NCBI GenBank assembly: GCA_030066195.1 | Contig: JASJCB010000019.1 | Coordinates: 1-63,297 of the forward strand | Reading direction: 5' to 3' | Origin: Acidobacteriota bacterium | Lineage (GTDB): Bacteria > Acidobacteriota > Holophagae > Acanthopleuribacterales > Acanthopleuribacteraceae | Length of the DNA: 63,297 bases | Shown here: piece by piece, positions 25,237 through 31,260 of the stretch | Layout: every line of letters starts with the position of its first letter | Numbering within the stretch: position 1 is the stretch's first letter | Notes under the pieces: model-generated | What the model saw: the letters and a program-made list of their open reading frames with translations, nothing else | Databases searched by the model: none | What the model was told of the DNA's origin: nothing | Position numbers and translations under genes: made by a program

Positions 25237-28182
25237 TTAAGCTCTTGGCATAACGATGGTAAAACGAGCTCCTGGCGAGTATTTCTCGTCTAGAAACAGG
25301 TCGCCCTTAAAATTCCTCAAAACTTCTCTACTGACAGGCAAACCGGCGCCGGAGTGACTTGGGTCCGTGCTAAACCCAGGTTCAAAGATTTGGTTACGCA
25401 GTTTCACCGGCACACCTGTGCCGGTATCGCTGACGTGACAACACACTATTTCCCGGTCAAGGGGCTCGGCCTGAAGCGTGATCAAACGTTTCGGGCCTTT
25501 AATAGCCTTGATAGCATTTCCAATCAGATTCGAGATCACTAAAAATGCAATTGGAAAACTGATTGTAACTTGAATATCCCGACCAATGGCATGTTCAACC
25601 CTTATCTTTTTTGCATCAAGCACCGCCCGGTGAAACGTAATCGCCTGATCGACCGCATCGCGCAGGGGGAATTCTTCTCTATCGTCTTCAATTTTGAAGG
25701 GTCGAATCACTTCTTTTGTCAAAACTGACAAATTATCGGCACTACCGTAAAGACCCTCAAGTTTCTTCAGTGCTGTGTCCAAATCTCCCGCTTTAATGCG
25801 TTCCGCAATGACGCCCGTGCCCATTTTCAGCTCGGCGGCCTTGTTGCCCAGTTCATGAAGCCAAAGCGTATGTTGGATTGCTCGCTGTGATTTCAATTCT
25901 AAATCCATAGTTAGACGCTGCAGCCATTCTACCTCGATTCGTGCCAGCGCATAGCCTGAAATGGACGCCAATCGATCCAGATATTTCAGCCAGGGCGAGT
26001 GATCGAGGTCAAAGGCCTGGGAGAAATTGTCTGCTTCGATACCCAACCATAATTCACCCCTTGACTCAGGTAGTTCGATTCTTAAAAGACTGTTGGCGTC
26101 TTTTATGGCCGCGGGGCCAGTGAAAACTGATAGGCGCCCCTGGCTTCGAATGGGTTGACTCTTGAAAAACCCTTGTAGCGTTTGTTCCAAATCATCACTT
26201 CCATAGAAACCGGCTTGGTCTTTACGGAGCGTGCGTGCAGCCGCCCAGAGAATTCCATTTTCCTGAACCGTCATTTCAATGGCTTCGAACCATTTTTTTG
26301 GAGAGTCCACGTCCTTTTTTGCCAATACTTCCTGTAGTTGGCTTAAGCTACCGGAAAGGCGTGCTTCGGCGCCTTCCATGATGGTACTATGTAGGGCCGC
26401 CGTAACGCTGCTACGTAGAAAGTCTTCTCGACCCAAGGCAGGGTTTCCAGGAGGATCGAGCGGTAAAGTAGCTAGCACCATCCTGCTGACAAGCGGATCA
26501 CTTTCGTCTTCTTCGGGTTTCAGCTTTTCAAGGTTTTGGAAATGAAACTCAAGAGGATGTTCGCTATGAACCTGATCGACCATTTCTAGTTGATCTCTAA
26601 CCTCTTTCTTGCCATCCCCCACATAAAAATAGAGCTCTTCTTTCTGAGCTTTATCCTTGGTATCCTGATAAGTGAGAATGATCCACTTTCGGAATCCAAA
26701 TGGAAAAAAAATCAAAGTAGCAACGGGTTCCAGAATATCATGAACATGATCTACTACAGCGTATATCAAGTCTGTCATAGGTCGGTCTTTCTTGACCTCC
26801 TGCGCCAGCTGCGTATTAAGTAGTGATAAAGCCTCTAGCTGCCGTCGCGCATGGATAGTTGGGGCCAGGTATCTCGCCATAAGCCGGATACTTCTGACCG
26901 TGGTACTGGAAAAGGCATGTTTCCTGGTCGACTCGACGTTGAGTACAGCCACAACACCGCCATGATAAATAATTGGAACACTTACGTACGCATTGATGTT
27001 GGGAGCCGACTCCAAAAAGGTTTTGTCTTCTTCATCATGACGGTTATTCGAGACTCGATATTCCCCGGTCCTTAGTACTGAACCGGTAACAGCTTGATCT
27101 GGCCTCGGCATGGGTCTAAAAATTGGTGCAGACGGCTCATCTGACGAATATAGAAGTGAAATTGGATTTACTTTGGTTTTTTCATAGATTCTTTTTAATC
27201 CATCTTTCGTCACTTTCCTGTTTAAGTAGTCTCTCTGAAACCAGCCCCACCAAGAAACCAGGTTCTTCTTGTGACCTGGCTTTCTAATTGCAAGACCGAC
27301 ATATTCGGCGCCAGCCGTGCGACCGATGGCACCTAAAAGTCCGCCTTTACATACAGGATCTAAATATTCTGTGTTACCAAAACTGATATCCATCAAGATA
27401 TCTCTTTCCGGGGACAACACTTGAGACGCGTAGCCCGCCAGAATCAGCACAACAAAGAAAAAGAAAAGATTCCAAACTATATTGACAACGAAGATCAAAG
27501 AATCCATTGCTTCTAAAACCGGTAGGTGAGGGAATGCTTCCCTAAAACCAAAACCCATGTTTAAGTTTGCTAAATAGGGATTAAGAGAGAAAAGTAACTG
27601 TCCAGCTACAAACAAAGCAATTAATCCAATGCAAAACCATCGTATAATTGCAGAAATGGCATTTTTTCGCTTTAAAGGCGTCCCCATTGCTTTGAAAAAA
27701 CTGATCATGCAATATACACCAACGATACTCTCTGGGAAACGCTGAAAAGGAACTGTATTTCTAGAGTAGAGCTGGAAGAAGAAGGCTATTATGAAGTAAG
27801 TAGTTATCAACCATTCCGTAATAATTATGTTTGGAATATTTTTAAAAAATGGGATGAGTGATCGACTTGCCCGTGCTTGAAGGTACCCAAAGGTACGAAG
27901 CCTTCTTGCTGACCAGAGCACCATTAAATACTGTAAAAGAGAGGTTGTATGCATCAAAATCCATTGGTTATCATTGATGTATAGAATCGAGGCCAGTGAG
28001 GAAAGTGCAAAAGACCACGCTAAAAACCATAGCCAGCGCTCTCCCCTTAAGGCAGAACTGTACATAAATAGGAAAACTATGAATATGAAAAGTGAGAAGA
28101 CTGTGCCAGACCAGAGAATTACGTGAAGAGATCTTCCAAGATAAAGACTGATATCAAGATAGAAATCTAAAAATGTCTCCAT
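25237..28182 (-). CDS. Membrane-bound sensor histidine kinase with 7TM-type input and GAF region
   Basis: A protein of 981 aa; AGAGG lies upstream of ATG at 28182. About seven hydrophobic segments fill residues 15-260, resembling a 7TM sensory module. A GAF-like domain follows (to about 450, VSVPIIYHGGVVAVLNVEST) and a second, poorly recognised region. The C-terminal kinase core has a candidate phospho-His in TLWLHELGNKAA and a HATPase with the N box SNLIGNAIKAI, G1 DTGTGVP and G2 GAGLPVSREVL. GC content falls towards the 5' end of the gene. It heads an operon with the response regulator and sigma-54 activator (gaps of about 20 and 50 bases). The stimulus is unknown; a membrane-embedded input suits a lipophilic ligand. 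Confidence 0.88.
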   Translation of the reverse strand: METFLDFYLDISLYLGRSLHVILWSGTVFSLFIFIVFLFMYSSALRGERWLWFLAWSFALSSLASILYINDNQWILMHTTSLLQYLMVLWSARRLRTFGYLQARASRSLIPFFKNIPNIIITEWLITTYFIIAFFFQLYSRNTVPFQRFPESIVGVYCMISFFKAMGTPLKRKNAISAIIRWFCIGLIALFVAGQLLFSLNPYLANLNMGFGFREAFPHLPVLEAMDSLIFVVNIVWNLFFFFVVLILAGYASQVLSPERDILMDISFGNTEYLDPVCKGGLLGAIGRTAGAEYVGLAIRKPGHKKNLVSWWGWFQRDYLNRKVTKDGLKRIYEKTKVNPISLLYSSDEPSAPIFRPMPRPDQAVTGSVLRTGEYRVSNNRHDEEDKTFLESAPNINAYVSVPIIYHGGVVAVLNVESTRKHAFSSTTVRSIRLMARYLAPTIHARRQLEALSLLNTQLAQEVKKDRPMTDLIYAVVDHVHDILEPVATLIFFPFGFRKWIILTYQDTKDKAQKEELYFYVGDGKKEVRDQLEMVDQVHSEHPLEFHFQNLEKLKPEEDESDPLVSRMVLATLPLDPPGNPALGREDFLRSSVTAALHSTIMEGAEARLSGSLSQLQEVLAKKDVDSPKKWFEAIEMTVQENGILWAAARTLRKDQAGFYGSDDLEQTLQGFFKSQPIRSQGRLSVFTGPAAIKDANSLLRIELPESRGELWLGIEADNFSQAFDLDHSPWLKYLDRLASISGYALARIEVEWLQRLTMDLELKSQRAIQHTLWLHELGNKAAELKMGTGVIAERIKAGDLDTALKKLEGLYGSADNLSVLTKEVIRPFKIEDDREEFPLRDAVDQAITFHRAVLDAKKIRVEHAIGRDIQVTISFPIAFLVISNLIGNAIKAIKGPKRLITLQAEPLDREIVCCHVSDTGTGVPVKLRNQIFEPGFSTDPSHSGAGLPVSREVLRNFKGDLFLDEKYSPGARFTIVMPRA

Positions 28183-28276
28183 AAAGACCTCTGATTAAAC
28201 TGAGAGAGTGCAATTTTTTGAGAGATAGAGGAAAAATGGTGCGATTTGAAACCACTAAATTCCAATTATAGAGTGC

Positions 28277-28317
28277 GGCATTGAATAACAGGCCTGCAAT
28301 TCCCGGTATTCAATGCC
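28277..28317. promoter_or_regulatory. Stem-loop in the kinase-operon leader
   Basis: Perfect 11-bp inverted repeat: GGCATTGAATA at 28277-28287 and TATTCAATGCC at 28307-28317, separated by 19 bases. It lies 95-135 bases upstream of the kinase start. No U-run follows on either strand, so an operator or mRNA leader structure is more likely than a terminator. Confidence 0.5.
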
Positions 28318-28504
28318 TGGAGGCGAGGACACCTCTTAATTAAGTGTAGCATGAAATAGCAGGGTTTCAAGTATCAGACTTCAATTCTAAGTATTTCGTT
28401 TCACGGGGGCTTCTTGGTCTTATATTGTAGACTTGGTCTGTTTTCTCGGAAAAGCTCTTGCTTGCAGGGAGGAAGATGATGTATACTTATTTGCGCAAGG
28501 TTGT

Positions 28505-28519
28505 CACCTAGACTAGGTG
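28505..28519. promoter_or_regulatory. Perfect dyad upstream of the Pro-rich microprotein gene
   Basis: CACCTAG-A-CTAGGTG, a perfect 7+7 dyad centred 41 bases before the start codon at 28553. Its size and position fit a repressor or activator operator, or a small hairpin in the 5' leader. The binding protein is unknown. Confidence 0.45.
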
Positions 28520-28552
28520 GCATTTACACCTCTGCCAAGGAAGGTGATCTAG

Positions 28553-28726
28553 ATGGAAATCCAAAAGATCCTCGTATTTCTGATTGTCATTCTTGTTTCG
28601 GTCCCAGGTTGGTCCCAGGAGGGGGCCTTTTTTCCTGAGCTTGAAACTACGAGCTCGTTTATGGAAAATGACCCGCCCCCACCGACTAGGCCGCCTCCGC
28701 CTCCGCCCCCTCCTCCGGAAAAGTAG
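28553..28726 (+). CDS. Small secreted or anchored proline-rich microprotein (57 aa)
   Basis: ATG at 28553 is preceded by AAGGAAGGTG. The peptide begins with a hydrophobic signal-like segment (KILVFLIVILVSVPGWSQ). A short acidic and Ser/Thr region follows, then a Pro-rich tail (DPPPPTRPPPPPP, ending EK). Cleavage after the WSQ or GWS region would release a peptide of about 35 aa. I do not recognise the family. It lies 63 bases before a second small membrane protein in the same direction, both ahead of one terminator, which suggests a two-microprotein operon. Confidence 0.6.
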   Translation: MEIQKILVFLIVILVSVPGWSQEGAFFPELETTSSFMENDPPPPTRPPPPPPPPPEK

Positions 28727-28789
28727 TGGGGGCGAGGAGGTTTCAAGGTTGATTTGAGGAGGTGGCGAGGGAAAAAGGAGGTAAAATGG

Positions 28790-28963
28790 ATGAGCATTTT
28801 TTTTCAGACAGCAACTTTGCTTTTGCAACTAGCAGTCTTTTTTCTGGCTTGGATGCAATTTAACGCCAATCGCAGAAAAGAAAAAGAGCCAGCTCAAAGG
28901 GTTGCTTCGAGTAAAGGCGAGCAAGTCCTTAAAGCTGACTCAGTCTCTAAAGAGTCAAAATAA
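28790..28963 (+). CDS. Small single-pass membrane protein (57 aa)
   Basis: AGGAGG at 28776-28781 precedes ATG at 28790. An overlapping ATG at 28786 in another frame gives only a short peptide. One transmembrane helix (SIFFQTATLLLQLAVFFLAW) is followed by a basic, hydrophilic tail of about 33 residues (NANRRKEKEPAQ...). This predicts the N-terminus outside and the charged tail in the cytoplasm. No family is recognised. A good terminator follows 24 bases later. Confidence 0.6.
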   Translation: MSIFFQTATLLLQLAVFFLAWMQFNANRRKEKEPAQRVASSKGEQVLKADSVSKESK

Positions 28964-28987
28964 ACCCAGTGGTTTACGTGACTAACG

Positions 28988-29030
28988 AAGCTCGGCCGAG
29001 TTAGGGCTCGGCTGAGCTTATTTTATTATA
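28988..29030 (+). terminator. Rho-independent terminator after the microprotein genes
   Basis: The 13-bp stem AAGCTCGGCCGAG / CTCGGCTGAGCTT has one G-U pair and a loop of six bases (29001-29006). It is followed by ATTTTATTATAA. It is placed directly after the stop of the small membrane protein. Confidence 0.85.
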
Positions 29031-29092
29031 ACACATCGGTTCCTCTAAATACCGAAAACTTTTTCCAGAACCGGTGGTCAGGAAGGGTCACC

Positions 29093-29809
29093 ATGCTCAA
29101 GAACAGGATGTGCCGAAGTCATTGTTGTGCGGGCATAGATTTTTTTTTACACTATTTCTTCATGTGCCTTTCTCCCCAATATAACAAAAACAACATGAAA
29201 GATAGACTGTCAAAATTTCGTTACAGTCTCAGCTGCCGCCGCAAACGATTTGTGAGGCCTCACAGGAATCTTGGGGCGGGGTTCCAAATCATAATCTTGC
29301 TCTCCAAAAACCATACTTGTTACACTTTTCATCACTTTTGCTTTAAAACTCATAAGAAAAACCCTACTGTCTCTAATGATTTAGAGTTGTCTAGATATCA
29401 ATATCTCTATAATAGTCCATACTTTAACGGAGTTTTGCGATCTTGTCAAGGCAAGTGGCGGCTAGAAACCTTAAGAAGGGCCAAATTATTTGGATTTGAA
29501 AACGCCGAAATGAGGTATATTCGCAGCTATGGTATTCCATTCTATATTGTTTTGGCCTTCCCCGTAACTCTTCCTGGAAGAGACGCACAGCCATTGATAT
29601 TCTCATGGAAGCAGTCTGCTGCCGGGTTTAATCACTCAACTGATAATATTATAGATACATTCTCTTTTGGATCAATAGATAACCCTTCTCGGCAAGCTAA
29701 ATTCTCGCTTCTGATAATCCTTCTTCTGAGAAAACACTCTGGTATTGAGAAGGAAACCAACTCGCTGCGCGGTGTTTTTTTTGTCTACAGGTATAAAGGG
29801 TGGAACTGA
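29093..29809 (+). CDS. Unrecognised ORF, probably coding
   Basis: An open frame of 238 codons in clearly AT-richer DNA, where a frame this long is unlikely by chance. GGAAGG lies six bases before ATG at 29093. Its stop overlaps the next gene's start (TGATG), which suggests translational coupling. The N-terminal 110 residues are rich in Cys, His, Asn and Lys and look poorly constrained. The C-terminal half (from about residue 140, MRYIRSYGIPFYIVLAFPV) looks more protein-like and ends in LRGVFFVYRYKGW. No family recognised. It could also be a decayed gene with its true start further in, for example ATG at 29195. Confidence 0.4.
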   Translation: MLKNRMCRSHCCAGIDFFLHYFFMCLSPQYNKNNMKDRLSKFRYSLSCRRKRFVRPHRNLGAGFQIIILLSKNHTCYTFHHFCFKTHKKNPTVSNDLELSRYQYLYNSPYFNGVLRSCQGKWRLETLRRAKLFGFENAEMRYIRSYGIPFYIVLAFPVTLPGRDAQPLIFSWKQSAAGFNHSTDNIIDTFSFGSIDNPSRQAKFSLLIILLLRKHSGIEKETNSLRGVFFVYRYKGWN

Positions 29810-30645
29810 TGAAAACATTCTTGACTATGATAAATCTTCTGCTAAGTGCATACAGCCTTGCTCAATCAGAAAAAGGACCAAGGCCACTCGACCCATATAA
29901 GGAATTGGATACAGCGTACGCCATGCTCAAACTAGGGAATTTAGAAGCTTGTTTGGAGTTGGTTGAAAAAGGGCTCTCACGCGGTTGGGGTCCGTCCTGG
30001 GATGCCCCCTACACCTATATCAAGGGCTTTGCCCTAGGTAGGATGAATGGGAAAAACTCCGAAGCGATTGAAACTCTTTTAGATGCTCGAAAGCTTTACA
30101 ACGAAATCGAAATAAGTGAATATTTCACGGAAGAAGATAGGATAACCAATCTCCGCCAGGTCGATTCGGGTCTTGCCAAGTTGTATTTGGATGCCGGTGA
30201 GCACGAGGCGGCGCAGGGTTATCTAGATAGACTAACTGCAGAAGGGGAGAAACCCTCCGGGTATACTTACTTTCTCTCAGCTCGTCTTCTTTTTGAGAAA
30301 AAACAATACGATGAAGCCTTAGCTGAAGCCTATGAAAGCCGGGATACTTATGAGACACCAGGTGAAAAGGCTCAAACCACGGCGTTGATCGGCATGCTTT
30401 TGATGGTTACGGGTGACTACGAGGCTGGGCTCAAGGAAACCCTCAAAAGCCAGAAAGGCATTATTCAGGACGGCGATATGAACCACTACTATTACTCATT
30501 GGCAAATATGGTGTTATACCACCGTTGCAAATATGGTGCGGAACCCGAGGAGACGATTCGCACGATTGAAGCGTACCTCGAAGATCATTCCGACCTGAAC
30601 CTTGAACGTACCCTTAACTTCGTCAAAAACTTCGAATGCCCTTAA
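29809..30645 (+). CDS. Secreted TPR-like repeat protein
   Basis: A protein of 278 aa from ATG at 29809, with AAAGGGTGG just upstream; the GTG at 29800 is less well placed. An N-terminal signal peptide (KTFLTMINLLLSAYSLAQS) precedes a series of helix pairs resembling tetratricopeptide repeats (LDTAYAMLKLGNLEACLELVEKGL; AKLYLDAGEHEAAQGYLDRL; ARLLFEKKQYDEALAEAYES; LMVTGDYEAGLKETLKSQ). It is probably a periplasmic scaffold protein. Its start overlaps the preceding ORF's stop. A terminator lies about 220 bases downstream. Confidence 0.75.
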   Translation: MKTFLTMINLLLSAYSLAQSEKGPRPLDPYKELDTAYAMLKLGNLEACLELVEKGLSRGWGPSWDAPYTYIKGFALGRMNGKNSEAIETLLDARKLYNEIEISEYFTEEDRITNLRQVDSGLAKLYLDAGEHEAAQGYLDRLTAEGEKPSGYTYFLSARLLFEKKQYDEALAEAYESRDTYETPGEKAQTTALIGMLLMVTGDYEAGLKETLKSQKGIIQDGDMNHYYYSLANMVLYHRCKYGAEPEETIRTIEAYLEDHSDLNLERTLNFVKNFECP

Positions 30646-30862
30646 ACTGGAGAAGAGAGTCTTGCGCCATTCAGCTTTGCACCGAAGAATGTAGCGACAC
30701 TGTCCGCTCTATTTTCGATCCGTCCTTGCTTGAGCTATTTCCTGACGGTCTTTTTTCTTTTTTCATCCACCCCGATGCACAAAATGTTCCCAATCTATAA
30801 ACAGTGCCCCACCGAGGCTTTCGGCCCGGCATTCTGAGTTGAATGGTTGATCAAAAAGGAAA

Positions 30863-30910
30863 GGCGGTTCGCGTCCCTATCACATGGGGCGTGATCCGCT
30901 TTTTCTTTTT
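30863..30910 (+). terminator. Rho-independent terminator
   Basis: Left arm GGCGGTTCGCGTCCC (30863-30877) pairs with GGGGCGTGATCCGCT (30886-30900) with one mismatch and a few G-U pairs. The loop has eight bases, and CTTTTTCTTTTT follows. It probably ends transcription of the 29093-30645 genes. Confidence 0.75.
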
Positions 30911-31026
30911 GGCTGTTGTCCGGTTTCCCGGTTTCGAATACCGAAAACTAGACGATTTCGGAGTGTTCAGCGCTTGATCCCCTTGTTTCTCAGGCTCTTG
31001 GGGAATGGCACCGTTTATGCCAGTTG

Positions 31027-31086
31027 TTGTTGAACAGGCGATTAGCCCATAGTCCGCGGACTACGGGCTAAATGGTTGTTCAACAA
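31027..31086. repeat. 60-bp two-part dyad
   Basis: Outer arms TTGTTGAACA (31027-31036) and TGTTCAACAA (31077-31086) are perfect complements. Nested inside on the same axis is an inner dyad running from TAGCCCATAGTCC to GGACTACGGGCTA (31043-31070), with one A:C mismatch. The common centre is 31056.5. There is no T-run, so it is not an ordinary terminator. A cruciform, a protein-binding or recombination site, or a transcribed hairpin are all possible. Confidence 0.65.
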
Positions 31087-31124
31087 TGGCTTGTATGTCC
31101 TGTTGCGATTGTTGATCGGAAGTA

Positions 31125-31197
31125 CAAGCCGCCTGATTTCGCCATGGCGAAATGGACGGCTTGCAGCCCGCGAGACGCGGGCGCTCCCGGGAATACC
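31125..31197 (-). repeat. Dispersed two-hairpin intergenic repeat, copy B
   Basis: On the minus strand it reads GGTATTCCCGGGAGCGC, then hairpin 1 (GCCCGCG-TCT-CGCGGGC), TGCAAGCC, then hairpin 2 with ATTTCGCC/GGCGAAAT extended by flanking pairs (AAGCCG...CGGCTT). It is the best-preserved copy and matches the plus-strand copy at 3311-3379 closely over about 70 bases. Confidence 0.8.
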
Positions 31198-31260
31198 CCA
31201 AAGTCAGCGTTAATGGTGCGTTTTTCCGGGTTCCTTGCGGTGGTCATGTAGGTAATCCGG

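Larger units (their letters stand above)
28183..28552. other. Divergent intergenic region between kinase operon and microprotein genes
   Basis: An AT-rich divergent region. It holds a stem-loop at 28277-28317 and a short perfect dyad at 28505-28519, listed separately. Promoters for the minus-strand kinase operon and for the plus-strand microprotein genes should both lie here; TATATT near 28420 is a weak candidate -10 on the plus strand. I see no gene. Confidence 0.55.
30646..31260. other. Intergenic region between convergent genes
   Basis: Between the plus-strand TPR-like gene and the minus-strand DGT-repeat gene. It holds a terminator (30863-30910), a 60-bp dyad (31027-31086) and one copy of the dispersed repeat (31125-31197). 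The motifs TTCCCGG near 30929 and CCCGGGAATACC near 31190 resemble the junction motif of the array at 34.3-34.9 kb. No gene is supported. Confidence 0.6.
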
